A stretch of 64,000 bases of DNA, from positions 134,457 to 198,456 of the forward strand of contig NZ_BDAI01000010.1 in the NCBI RefSeq assembly GCF_002091755.1. The letters are read 5' to 3'. The stretch comes from Pseudomonas nitroreducens NBRC 12694. Its GTDB lineage: Bacteria; Pseudomonadota; Gammaproteobacteria; Pseudomonadales; Pseudomonadaceae. Both the position numbers and the translations under genes were made by a program. This document shows, one piece after another, positions 40,653-49,278 of the stretch. The first letter of the stretch is position 1, and each line of letters opens with the position of its first letter. Under the pieces are notes generated by a model, which ran no database searches, was not told the DNA's origin, and worked only from the letters and a program-made list of their open reading frames with translations.

Positions 40653-41599
40653 GCGGCCTCCAGGTACGAGCTGTGAATGGCGTTGGCGAGCTGGCGAACC
40701 AGCCCGATGTGGTCGGTGATCCAGGTGTGCAGGCCGGCGCCGAGCACCTCGTCGATGCCGGTGTAGCGCACCCGTGCCTCCAGTTCGGCGGCCATGCGCT
40801 GGGCCGGCCGACCGTTGGCGCCCGGCAGGCTGGCGAGGATCTGGCGCAGTTCCTCGGCGCAGGCCAGCAGCGAACGCGGGACGTCCTCGCGCAGCAGCAG
40901 GAGTTCGGCGATGTTCCGTGCGTTCAGCGCATCGCGATAAAGCTCGGTGTAACCCTCGAAGGCCGAGAGCGCGCGCAGCAATGCCGTCCACTGGTAGTAA
41001 CCACGGGCGGAACCTTCCGCCGGGCCGGCGCTGTGTTTGCCCAGCACCTGATGCCGCGCATCGAGCAGTCGCAAGGTGTTGTCGGCGCGCTCGATGTAGG
41101 TGCCCAGGCGGATGAAGTGGAAGGCGTCGTTGCGCATGCTGGTGCCGAAGGTGGCGCCGCGGAACAGGTGCGAGCGGTCCTTCACCCATTCGCAGAAGTG
41201 GCTGATGCCGTAGCGCAGCAGGCCCTGGTGGGCGATATCACGCATCTCCAGCCAGGTGGCGTTGATGTTTTCCCACATGTCGGTGGTGATGCGCCCGCGC
41301 ACCGCATGCGCCCCGGCGCGGGCGGCGCCGAAGCAGGAATAGATGCTGGTGGGGTTCTGGGCATCCAGGGCGAAGAAGTTCAGCAGGCGCTCGGCGTGGA
41401 GCTCGCCGTGGCGGGCGAGATAAGCGTCGAGGTTGCCGGTGATCAGCAGCGGCATGGCCAGCTCTTCCAGGCCATCGCCGCGGCCGTCCTGGGGCATCAG
41501 CGACAGCGAGTAGGACACGTCGAGCATGCGCGCGAGGTTTTCGGCGCGCTCCAGGTAACGCGACATCCAGTAGAGATCAGAAGCGGTACGGCTCAGCAT
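40649..41599 (-). CDS. Alpha-E domain protein
   Basis: 316-aa, almost wholly alpha-helical protein that opens MLSRTASDLYWMSRYLERAENLARMLD, the hallmark of the 'Bacterial domain of unknown function Alpha-E' family. No catalytic motif is apparent; known only as an obligate neighbour of circularly permuted ATP-grasp enzymes and transglutaminases. It starts 2 bases after the ATP-grasp stop and overlaps the transglutaminase start by 4 bases. A structural or adaptor role in a complex is inferred. Confidence 0.88.
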   Translation of the reverse strand: MLSRTASDLYWMSRYLERAENLARMLDVSYSLSLMPQDGRGDGLEELAMPLLITGNLDAYLARHGELHAERLLNFFALDAQNPTSIYSCFGAARAGAHAVRGRITTDMWENINATWLEMRDIAHQGLLRYGISHFCEWVKDRSHLFRGATFGTSMRNDAFHFIRLGTYIERADNTLRLLDARHQVLGKHSAGPAEGSARGYYQWTALLRALSAFEGYTELYRDALNARNIAELLLLREDVPRSLLACAEELRQILASLPGANGRPAQRMAAELEARVRYTGIDEVLGAGLHTWITDHIGLVRQLANAIHSSYLEAA

Positions 41600-41601
41600 G
41601 A

Positions 41602-43014
41602 TCAGTCCTCCACCACCCAGGTGTCCTTGGTGCCGCCACCCTGTGACGAATTCACTACCAGCGAGCCTTCGCGCAGCGCCACGCGGGTCAGCCCGCCCGG
41701 CACCAGGCGCACGTTGTCCGGCGCGGACAGCACGAAGGGCCGCAGGTCGATGTGCCGCGGGGCGATGCCGTTCTCGACGAAGGTCGGGCAGGTCGACAGG
41801 CTCAGCGTCGGCTGCGCGATGTAGGCCTCCGGCCGCGCCATCAGCCGCGCGCGGAAGGCTTCGATTTCCGCCGTGGTAGCCGCCGGGCCGACCAGCATGC
41901 CGTAGCCGCCGGAGCCCTGGGCTTCCTTCACCACCAGTTCGGGGAGGTGCGCCAGTACGTGGGACAGGTCCTGCGGGCGGCGGCATTGCCAGGTCGGCAC
42001 GTTGTGCAGGATCGGCTCCTGGTCGAGGTAGAAGCGGATCATTTCCGGCACGTAGGGGTAGACCGACTTGTCGTCCGCCACGCCGGTACCGATGGCGTTG
42101 GCCAGCACCACGTTGCCGGCACGGTAGGCGGCCAGCAGGCCGGGCACGCCGAGCATGGAGTCGGGGTTGAAGGCCAGCGGGTCGAGGAAATCGTCGTCGA
42201 TGCGCCGGTAGATCACGTCCACCTGCTGCGGGCCGGCGGTGGTGCGCATGTAGACGCGCTCGTCACGGACGAACAGGTCGGCGCCTTCCACCAGTTCCAC
42301 GCCCATCTCGCGGGCAAGGAAGGCGTGCTCGAAGTAGGCGCTGTTGAAACGCCCCGGCGTCAGCACCACCACGCTGGGGTTATCCAGCGGGCTGGAGTTG
42401 CGCAGGGTATCCAGCAGCAGGTTCGGGTAGTGGTCGATGGGGGCGATGCGCTGGGCGGAGAACAGCTCGGGGAACAGCCGCATCATCATCTTGCGGTTCT
42501 CCAGCATGTAGGAGACGCCGCTGGGGGTGCGCAGGTTGTCCTCGAGCACGTAGTAGGCGCCGTTGCCGTCGCGCACCAGATCGATGCCGGCGATGTGCGC
42601 GTAAACATTGCCGGGCACGTCCAGGCCCTGCATCGCCAGTTGGTACTGGTCGTTGGCCAGCACCTGCTCGGGCGGGATCAGGCCTTCCTTGAGGATGCGC
42701 TGGTCGTGGTAGAGGTCGGCAAGGAACAGGTTGAGCGCCTGTACCCGCTGGATGCAGCCAGCCTCGATGATCTTCCATTCGCTGGCGGGAATGCTCCGCG
42801 GGATGGTGTCGAAGGGGATCAGGCATTCGGTGCCCTGGTCGTCGCCATAGAGGGTGAAGGTGATCCCGGCGCGATAGAACAGCAGGTCGGCCTCGCGACG
42901 GCGCTGTTGCAGATGCTCGCCGGGCATGTCCGCCAGCCAGCGGGCGAACTCCGTGTAGTGCGGTCGGCAGGCGCCAGCGGCGTCATGCATTTCGTCATAG
43001 AACACCCGAGCCAT
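41602..43014 (-). CDS. Circularly permuted ATP-grasp protein
   Basis: 470-aa enzyme of the circularly permuted ATP-grasp family (formerly DUF404/DUF407). Conserved segments include RDGNGAYYVLEDNLRTPSGVSYMLENR (Mg/ATP-binding part, read in two blocks near 148-174), VDVIYRRIDDDFLDPL near 268-283 and ELVVKEAQGSGGYGMLVG near 362-379. It is predicted to form a peptide- or amide-type bond with ATP; the product is unknown. First gene of the operon, with AAGGAG upstream of ATG 43014, divergent from ydcS. Confidence 0.88.
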   Translation of the reverse strand: MARVFYDEMHDAAGACRPHYTEFARWLADMPGEHLQQRRREADLLFYRAGITFTLYGDDQGTECLIPFDTIPRSIPASEWKIIEAGCIQRVQALNLFLADLYHDQRILKEGLIPPEQVLANDQYQLAMQGLDVPGNVYAHIAGIDLVRDGNGAYYVLEDNLRTPSGVSYMLENRKMMMRLFPELFSAQRIAPIDHYPNLLLDTLRNSSPLDNPSVVVLTPGRFNSAYFEHAFLAREMGVELVEGADLFVRDERVYMRTTAGPQQVDVIYRRIDDDFLDPLAFNPDSMLGVPGLLAAYRAGNVVLANAIGTGVADDKSVYPYVPEMIRFYLDQEPILHNVPTWQCRRPQDLSHVLAHLPELVVKEAQGSGGYGMLVGPAATTAEIEAFRARLMARPEAYIAQPTLSLSTCPTFVENGIAPRHIDLRPFVLSAPDNVRLVPGGLTRVALREGSLVVNSSQGGGTKDTWVVED

Positions 43015-43364
43015 CTTCTACTCCTTGTTGCCGCTCGTCCTCGGCTGCGAAGGCCATCGCAAGGCCCGTGCCAGAGGTCGATTTCCTGTTGGTTCAATGA
43101 CTTGCAAAGGCTGCCCGGAGGCCACGCACCCGCTTGGTGCACTTTTCCCGGCCAGCCACCCCGGCCCGCCCCGTTTGGGGCCGCAAGCGCCATGCGGCGG
43201 GCCTTTGCGGGGTGCCGGAGGCTTTCTTGTCAGCCTCCGGGGCCGGAACTACGCTGCAAGAGCGTGCCCATTCGCTATGGACATGCAGCGGTCAACGGAG
43301 GTGCCATTTTTCTGCGCGCTGGTTCCGCAGTGGCTCCCACACGAAGAACAACAGGAGTCCGTCC
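43015..43364. other. 350-bp divergent promoter region with a strong hairpin
   Basis: Region between the ATP-grasp gene (minus) and ydcS (plus). No protein frame I trust. A perfect 9-bp stem, CCGGAGGCT/AGCCTCCGG (43215-43223 with 43232-43240, 8-base loop), lies 125 bases before ydcS and could be in its leader RNA. No clear sigma-70 or sigma-54 promoter was found by eye. Confidence 0.45.
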
Positions 43365-44537
43365 ATGTCATCCGTGCAATTGTCCTTAGTGAAAGCCGCG
43401 GCACTGGCCTTCGCCGGCGTCAGCCTGCTCTCCAGCGCCTCGCTGCAGGCGGCAGAAGCACTCAAGCAGCTCGGCAACCCCGAAGGGGCGCTGGATATCA
43501 TTGCCTGGCCCGGCTACATCGAGCGCGGCGAGAGCGACAAGAACTACGACTGGGTCAGCCAGTTCGAGAAGGACAGCGGCTGCAAGGTCAACGTGAAGAC
43601 CGCCGCCACTTCCGACGAAATGGTCAGCCTGATGGCCAAGGGTGGCTACGACCTCGTCACCGCGTCCGGCGATGCCTCGCTGCGGCTGGTCTACGGCAAG
43701 CGCGTGCAGCCGATCAACATCGCCCTGGTGCCCAACTGGAAGAACGTCGACAAGCGCCTGCAGGACGCGCCCTGGCACACGGTGGATGGCCAGCACTACG
43801 GCACGCCCTACCAATGGGGGCCGAACGTGCTGATGTACAACACCAAGGTCTTCCCCAAGGCGCCCGACAGCTGGAGCGTGGTGTTCAGCGAGCAGAAGCT
43901 GCCCGACGGCAAGAGCAACAAGGGCCGCGTGCAGGCCTATGACGGCCCGATCTACATCGCCGATGCGGCGCTCTACCTGAAGACCACCCAGCCCGCGCTG
44001 GGCATCCAGGACCCGTACGAACTCAACGAGGAACAGTACGCCGCCGCCCTCAAGCTGCTGCGCGAACAGCAGAAGCTGATCCATCGCTACTGGCACGATG
44101 CGACGGTGCAGATGAGCGACTTCAAGAACGAAGGCGTGGCCGCTTCCGGTTCCTGGCCCTACCAGGTGAACGCGCTGCAGGGCGAGAAGCAGCCGATCTC
44201 CTCGACCATCCCCACCGAGGGCGTCACCGGCTGGGCCGACACCACCATGATGCACGTGGACGCCAAGCACCCGGTGTGCGCCTACAAGTGGTTGAACTGG
44301 TCGCTGGAACCCAAGGTTCAGGGTGATGTCGCCGCCTGGTTCGGCTCGGTGCCCGCCGCCCCCGCCGGCTGCACCGGCAGCCAATTGCTCGGCGCCCAGG
44401 GTTGCGCGAGCAATGGCTACGACCAGTTCGACCGCATCGCCTTCTGGAAGACCCCGCAGGCCAAGTGCGCCCAGGGGCAGTGCGTGCCGTACAGCCGCTG
44501 GACGCAGGACTACATTGCGATCATGGGTGGGAGGTGA
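43365..44537 (+). CDS. ydcS: Periplasmic substrate-binding protein of polyamine-type ABC transporter
   Basis: 390-aa exported binding protein: signal peptide (1-28, ending LQAA) and a two-lobe periplasmic fold. It is strikingly similar to E. coli YdcS as I remember it: LDIIAWPGYIERGE, VNVKTAATSDEMVSLM, DLVTASGDASLRL and the ending YSRWTQDYIAIMGGR. The polyamine/opine ABC family and the downstream aminobutyraldehyde dehydrogenase point to putrescine or a related amine. ATG 43365 has AGGAG with a 7-base spacer. A palindromic repeat separates it from the ATPase gene. Confidence 0.92.
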   Translation: MSSVQLSLVKAAALAFAGVSLLSSASLQAAEALKQLGNPEGALDIIAWPGYIERGESDKNYDWVSQFEKDSGCKVNVKTAATSDEMVSLMAKGGYDLVTASGDASLRLVYGKRVQPINIALVPNWKNVDKRLQDAPWHTVDGQHYGTPYQWGPNVLMYNTKVFPKAPDSWSVVFSEQKLPDGKSNKGRVQAYDGPIYIADAALYLKTTQPALGIQDPYELNEEQYAAALKLLREQQKLIHRYWHDATVQMSDFKNEGVAASGSWPYQVNALQGEKQPISSTIPTEGVTGWADTTMMHVDAKHPVCAYKWLNWSLEPKVQGDVAAWFGSVPAAPAGCTGSQLLGAQGCASNGYDQFDRIAFWKTPQAKCAQGQCVPYSRWTQDYIAIMGGR

Positions 44538-44557
44538 TCCCCCTGCCGGATCAAAAG

Positions 44558-44678
44558 CCCCTCACCCTAACCCTCTCCCGCAAGCGGGAGAGGGAACCGT
44601 TCGGTGCAGGATGAAACCTTGCCATCAGCCGGCACGGACGGCTCCCTCTCCCTGAGGGAGAGGGCTGGGGGTGAGGGG
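44558..44678. repeat. 121-bp palindromic dispersed element, copy 2
   Basis: Same element as 33645-33760, inserted the other way round: outer CCCTCACCC / GGGTGAGGGG arms, inner CCCTCTCCC hairpins, and a middle segment that is the near-exact reverse complement of copy 1's. It lies between ydcS and ydcT, where it may protect the ydcS mRNA 3' end. Confidence 0.85.
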
Positions 44679-44812
44679 ATGCGTTGGCACAAACCTCTCC
44701 AGAAAACAGTCGCCGCTACAAATGCCCCACCTCACCCACAAGTCGGCAAGCACCCCCGCCCCCATGCGCTACCTTTTCTGATGCAGCCCCCGCCACGCAG
44801 GTAGCCCGCAGC

Positions 44813-45832
44813 ATGACCACAGCCGTCCAGTTCACCGACGTGAGCCGCCACTATGGCGAGGTGCGCGCCGTCGACCGCGTGTCCATCGAGATCCGCGACG
44901 GCGAGTTCTTCTCCATGCTCGGCCCGTCCGGCTCCGGCAAGACCACCTGCCTGCGGCTGATCGCCGGCTTCGAGCAACCCACCTCCGGGTCCATCCGCAT
45001 CCACGGCAACGAAGCCGCGGGCCTGCCGCCCTACGAGCGCGACGTCAACACGGTGTTCCAGGACTACGCGCTGTTCCCACACATGAACGTGCTGGACAAC
45101 GTCGCCTACGGCCTGAAGGTGAAAGGCGTGGCCAAGGCCGAACGCTACCACCGCGCCGAGGAAGCCCTGGGGATGGTCGCCCTCGCCGGATACGGCAAGC
45201 GCAAGCCGGCGCAGTTGTCCGGCGGCCAGCGCCAGCGCGTGGCGCTCGCCCGCGCCCTGGTGAATCGCCCGCGTGTGCTGCTGCTGGACGAACCCCTCGG
45301 CGCACTGGACCTGAAGCTGCGCGAGCAGATGCAGGTGGAGTTGAAGAAACTGCAACGCCAGCTGGGCATCACCTTCATTTTCGTCACCCACGACCAGAGC
45401 GAAGCGCTGTCCATGTCCGACCGAGTGGCCGTGTTCAACAAGGGCCGCATCGAACAGGTCGATACTCCGGGCAACCTCTACCGTCGCCCTGCCACGCGCT
45501 TCGTCGCCGAGTTCGTCGGTACTGCCAACGTGCTGCGCGGCGATCTCGCCCAACGCCTGCTCGGCGAGTCCCGCCCACATTCGTTGCGCCCGGAACACGT
45601 GCGCTTCGGCCGCGCCGGTGAGGGCGAACTGGAGGTCAGTGGCACCTTGTTCGACGTGCAGTACATGGGCGCCAGCAGCCGCTACGAGATCGAACTGGAG
45701 AACGGTGTGCGCCTGGTCGCCGCGCTGCCCAACGGCGAGCGCGAGGAACAGCGCCCGAAACCCGGCGACGCAGTGACCGCCTCCTGGGCGCGTAGCGCGC
45801 TGGTGCCGCTGCTGGAAGAACCGCCGTCATGA
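44813..45832 (+). CDS. ydcT: ABC transporter ATP-binding protein
   Basis: 339-aa ATPase of the PotA/YdcT type: Walker A GPSGSGKT (37-44), signature LSGGQRQR near 134, Walker B LLLDEP near 155, switch His in VTHDQSEAL, and a C-terminal TOBE-like regulatory domain (about 245-335). It powers uptake through the two permeases that follow. ATG 44813 is chosen because the open frame upstream is low-quality and overlaps the repeat. Stop overlaps the next start (ATGA). Confidence 0.92.
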   Translation: MTTAVQFTDVSRHYGEVRAVDRVSIEIRDGEFFSMLGPSGSGKTTCLRLIAGFEQPTSGSIRIHGNEAAGLPPYERDVNTVFQDYALFPHMNVLDNVAYGLKVKGVAKAERYHRAEEALGMVALAGYGKRKPAQLSGGQRQRVALARALVNRPRVLLLDEPLGALDLKLREQMQVELKKLQRQLGITFIFVTHDQSEALSMSDRVAVFNKGRIEQVDTPGNLYRRPATRFVAEFVGTANVLRGDLAQRLLGESRPHSLRPEHVRFGRAGEGELEVSGTLFDVQYMGASSRYEIELENGVRLVAALPNGEREEQRPKPGDAVTASWARSALVPLLEEPPS

Positions 45833-46731
45833 GGGCGATCTCCACCTTCCTCTACCGGCGCAGCACACTCTACCTGCTGATGCTGCTGATCCCGCCGCTG
45901 CTGTGGTTCGGCGTGATCTACATCGGCTCGCTGTTCGCCCTGCTGTGGCAGAGCTTCTACACCTTCGACGACTTCACCATGGCGGTGACGCCGGACCTGA
46001 CGTTGGCCAACTACCAGGCACTGTTCAACCCGGCCAACTACGACATCGTCCTGCGCACGCTGGGCATGGCCATCGCCGTGTCCATCGCCAGCGCCATCCT
46101 CGCCTTCCCCATCGCCTACTACATGGCGCGCTATGCCGGGCCGAAGGAAAAAGCCTTCTTCTACATCGCCGTGATGCTGCCGATGTGGGCCAGCTACATC
46201 GTCAAGGCCTACGCCTGGACGGTGATCCTGGCCAAGGGCGGCATCCTCTACTGGGTGATCGAGCACCTGCACCTGCTTGGCCTGCTCAACCTGCTGCTGG
46301 AAGTGCCCGGCGTGGGCGGCAACACCCTGTCCACGTCACACATCGGGCGCTTCTGGGTGTTCACCTACATCTGGCTGCCGTTCATGATCCTGCCGATCCA
46401 GGCCGCCCTGGAGCGTCTGCCGCCCACGCTGCTGCAAGCCTCGGCCGACCTCGGCGCGCACCCGCGGCAGACCTTCTTCCAGGTCATCCTGCCGCTGGCC
46501 TTCCCCGGCGTGGTGGCCGGCTCGATCTTCACCTTCAGCCTGACCCTGGGCGACTTCATCATCCCGCAACTGGTGGGCCCCAGCGGGCTGTTCATCGGCA
46601 CCATGGTCTACGTGCAGCAGGGCGCAGTGGGCAACATGCCGCTGGCGGCAGCCTTCACCCTGGTGCCCATCGTGCTGATCGCCGTGTATCTCTCCATCGC
46701 CAAGCGGCTGGGGGCCTTCGATGCGCTCTGA
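45829..46731 (+). CDS. ydcU: ABC transporter permease
   Basis: 300-aa inner-membrane permease with about six transmembrane helices and the EAA-type loop (LQASADLGAHPRQTFFQVILPLAFPG near 203-228) that docks on the ATPase. PotB/YdcU class. It overlaps the ATPase gene by 4 bases and the next permease by 11 bases. Confidence 0.92.
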   Translation: MRAISTFLYRRSTLYLLMLLIPPLLWFGVIYIGSLFALLWQSFYTFDDFTMAVTPDLTLANYQALFNPANYDIVLRTLGMAIAVSIASAILAFPIAYYMARYAGPKEKAFFYIAVMLPMWASYIVKAYAWTVILAKGGILYWVIEHLHLLGLLNLLLEVPGVGGNTLSTSHIGRFWVFTYIWLPFMILPIQAALERLPPTLLQASADLGAHPRQTFFQVILPLAFPGVVAGSIFTFSLTLGDFIIPQLVGPSGLFIGTMVYVQQGAVGNMPLAAAFTLVPIVLIAVYLSIAKRLGAFDAL

Positions 46732-47542
46732 TGCACATTCCACCGACCGCCCCTCCTGGTTCCTGCGCCTGGCGGCCTGGGGCGGGCTAGTGTTCCTGCA
46801 CTTCCCGATCCTGGTGATCCTGCTCTACGCCTTCAACACCGAGGAGTCGGCCTACAGCTTCCCGCTGCAGGGCTTCACCCTGAAATGGTTCAGCATCGCG
46901 TTTCAGCGCGGGGACGTACTCGACGCCATCTGGCTGTCGGTGAAGATCGCCTGCGTCGCCACGCTGATTGCCATGATCCTCGGCACGCTGGCAGCCGGCG
47001 CTCTCTACCGCCGCGACTTCTTCGGCAAGGAGAGCATCTCGCTGATGCTGATCCTGCCCATCGCCCTGCCCGGCATCATCACCGGTATCGCCCTGCTCTC
47101 GGCCTTCAAGACGCTGGGGATCGAGCCGGGCTTCCTGACCATCGTCATCGGCCACGCCACCTTCTGTGTGGTGATCGTCTACAACAACGTGATCGCCCGC
47201 TTCCGCCGTACCTCCTTCAGCCTGATCGAAGCGAGCATGGACCTGGGCGCCGACGGCTGGCAGACCTTCCGCTACATCATCCTGCCGAACATCGCCACGG
47301 CGCTGCTGGCCGGCGGCATGCTGGCCTTCGCGCTGTCGTTCGACGAGATCATCGTCACCACCTTCACCGCCGGCCATGAACGCACCCTGCCGCTGTGGCT
47401 GCTCAACCAGCTGACCCGCCCGCGCGACGTGCCGATCACCAACGTGGTGGCCATGCTGGTGATGCTCGCCACCATGCTGCCGATACTCGGCGCGTACTAC
47501 CTGACACGCGGGACCAGCGATGTGGCAGGGAGCGGGAAATGA
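46721..47542 (+). CDS. ydcV: ABC transporter permease
   Basis: 273-aa inner-membrane permease, PotC/YdcV class, with about six helices and the EAA loop (IEASMDLGADGWQTFRYIILPNI near 168-190). It begins 11 bases inside ydcU. The polyamine-type transporter is complete with this gene. A palindromic repeat separates it from the dehydrogenase gene. Confidence 0.92.
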   Translation: MRSDAHSTDRPSWFLRLAAWGGLVFLHFPILVILLYAFNTEESAYSFPLQGFTLKWFSIAFQRGDVLDAIWLSVKIACVATLIAMILGTLAAGALYRRDFFGKESISLMLILPIALPGIITGIALLSAFKTLGIEPGFLTIVIGHATFCVVIVYNNVIARFRRTSFSLIEASMDLGADGWQTFRYIILPNIATALLAGGMLAFALSFDEIIVTTFTAGHERTLPLWLLNQLTRPRDVPITNVVAMLVMLATMLPILGAYYLTRGTSDVAGSGK

Positions 47543-47562
47543 CTCTGGCGTTTTGCGAAGCG

Positions 47563-47670
47563 CCCTCTCCCCAGCCCTCTCCCTGAAGGGAGAGGGAGCA
47601 TCCGTGCAGCGGGATACCACTGTGCAGAGGACAGCCCCCTCTCCCTCCGGGAGAGGGCTGGGGTGAGGGG
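47563..47670. repeat. 108-bp palindromic dispersed element, copy 3
   Basis: Third copy of the CCCTCTCCC / GGGAGAGGG element: two inner hairpins and a right outer arm GGGTGAGGGG; the left outer arm is worn. The middle segment is diverged from copies 1 and 2. It lies between ydcV and patD, 24 bases before the patD start. Confidence 0.85.
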
Positions 47671-47693
47671 AAACCCATTGAAGGAGGAGCCCC

Positions 47694-49118
47694 ATGCAAA
47701 CCAAACTCCTGATCAACGGCCAGTTCGTTGCCGGCGAAGGCCCGAAGCTGGACGTCCTCAACCCCTCCACCGGCGAGATGATCGGCCAGATCGCCGAGGC
47801 CAGCGAAGCCCAGGTCGACGCCGCCGTGCGCGCCGCCGACGCGGCCTTCGACGGCTGGTCTCAGACCGCGCCGAAGGATCGCGCCATGCTCCTGCTGCGC
47901 CTGGCCGACCGCATCGAGGAACACGCCGAGGAACTGGCCAGGCTGGAATCGGACAACTGCGGCAAGCCCTACGCCGCTGCGCTCAACGACGAGATCCCGG
48001 CCATCGCCGATGTGTTCCGCTTCTTCGCTGGCGCCTGCCGCGTGCTGCCCGGTTCCGCCGCCGGCGAGTACCTGCCGGGCTTCACCTCGATGATCCGCCG
48101 TGACCCGGTAGGCGTGGTCGCCTCCATCGCGCCGTGGAACTACCCGCTGATGATGGCCGCGTGGAAGCTCGGCCCGGCGCTGGCGGCCGGCAATTGCGTG
48201 GTGCTCAAGCCGTCGGAACAAACGCCGCTGACCGCCCTGCGCGTGGCCGAATTCATCGCCGAGCTGTTCCCCGCCGGCGTGGTCAACCTGGTCTTCGGCC
48301 GTGGCCCGAGCGTGGGCGCGCCGCTGGTCAGCCACGACCTGGTACGCATGGTCTCGCTGACCGGCTCGGTGGGCACCGGCAAGGCCATCATCAAGAGCGC
48401 CGCCGACAGCGTGAAACGCCTGCACATGGAACTGGGTGGCAAGGCCCCGGTGATCGTCTTCGACGATGCCGACCTGCAGGACGTGATCGCCGGTATTCGC
48501 ACCTTCGGTTTCTACAACGCCGGCCAGGACTGCACCGCCGCCTGCCGCATCTACGCCGGCAAGAAGGTCTACGACAACTTCGTCGCCGATCTGGCCAGCG
48601 CAGTATCGAGCCTGAAGACCGGCCTGCAGAACGACCCGAACACCGAACTCGGCCCGCTGATCACTGCGGCGCAACGCGACCGCGTCTCCGGCTTCGTCGA
48701 GCGGGCCAAGGCCAGCCCGCACATCCAGATCGCCACCGGCGGCAAGATGGTCAGCGGCAAGGGGTTCTTCTACGAACCCACGGTGGTAGCCAACGCCCAG
48801 CAGGACGACGAGATCGTCCGCCGCGAGGTGTTCGGCCCGGTGGTGTCGGTGACGCCGTTCAGCGATGCGGACGAGGCCGTGCGCTGGGCCAACGACTCCG
48901 ACTACGGCCTCGCCTCGTCGGTGTGGACCAAGGATGTCGGACGCGCCTCACGAGTCGCGGCGCGCCTGCAGTACGGCTGCACCTGGGTGAACACGCATTT
49001 CATGCTGTGCAGCGAAATGCCCCACGGCGGCTTCAAGCAGTCCGGCTATGGCAAGGATTTGTCGATGTACGGCCTGGAGGACTACACCGTGGCGCGGCAC
49101 ATCATGTTCAAGCATTGA
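47694..49118 (+). CDS. patD: Gamma-aminobutyraldehyde dehydrogenase
   Basis: 474-aa NAD-dependent aldehyde dehydrogenase, the same length and operon position as E. coli PatD/YdcW, which oxidises 4-aminobutanal from putrescine to GABA. Catalytic Cys near residue 280 in NAGQDCTAACRIY and Glu near 246 in LHMELGGKAP are present, as is the cofactor loop TGSVGTGKAI. Very strong AAGGAGGAG site. Together with ydcSTUV it suggests uptake and catabolism of a short diamine; the aminotransferase step is not in this window. Confidence 0.92.
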   Translation: MQTKLLINGQFVAGEGPKLDVLNPSTGEMIGQIAEASEAQVDAAVRAADAAFDGWSQTAPKDRAMLLLRLADRIEEHAEELARLESDNCGKPYAAALNDEIPAIADVFRFFAGACRVLPGSAAGEYLPGFTSMIRRDPVGVVASIAPWNYPLMMAAWKLGPALAAGNCVVLKPSEQTPLTALRVAEFIAELFPAGVVNLVFGRGPSVGAPLVSHDLVRMVSLTGSVGTGKAIIKSAADSVKRLHMELGGKAPVIVFDDADLQDVIAGIRTFGFYNAGQDCTAACRIYAGKKVYDNFVADLASAVSSLKTGLQNDPNTELGPLITAAQRDRVSGFVERAKASPHIQIATGGKMVSGKGFFYEPTVVANAQQDDEIVRREVFGPVVSVTPFSDADEAVRWANDSDYGLASSVWTKDVGRASRVAARLQYGCTWVNTHFMLCSEMPHGGFKQSGYGKDLSMYGLEDYTVARHIMFKH

Positions 49119-49139
49119 GTCGCACACACATGCAGACAC

Positions 49140-49209
49140 TGTAGGAGCGAGCTTGCTCGCGAACCCCAGCCCCGCAGCGGGGGTTGTTCGCGAGCAAGCT
49201 CGCTCCTAC
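49140..49209. repeat. REP inverted pair
   Basis: Two REP units in opposite orientation (49140-49164 and 49186-49209) with a small CCCCGC/GCGGGG hairpin between them, directly after patD. Confidence 0.88.
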
Positions 49210-49278
49210 GAAAAGCCAGCTCCTGCGTGGGAGCGGACTCTGTCCGCGATGTCCCACCGCCGCACCAAGATCGCCGGA

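Noticed and set aside
39843..41189. Long version (448 codons) of the transglutaminase gene
   Set aside because: The extension runs through the alpha-E gene in another frame. ATG 40652 has a GGAGG site and the conserved family start.
41752..43389. 545-codon plus-strand frame opposite the permuted ATP-grasp gene
   Set aside because: The true gene has conserved motifs and an operon context; the mirror frame has neither.
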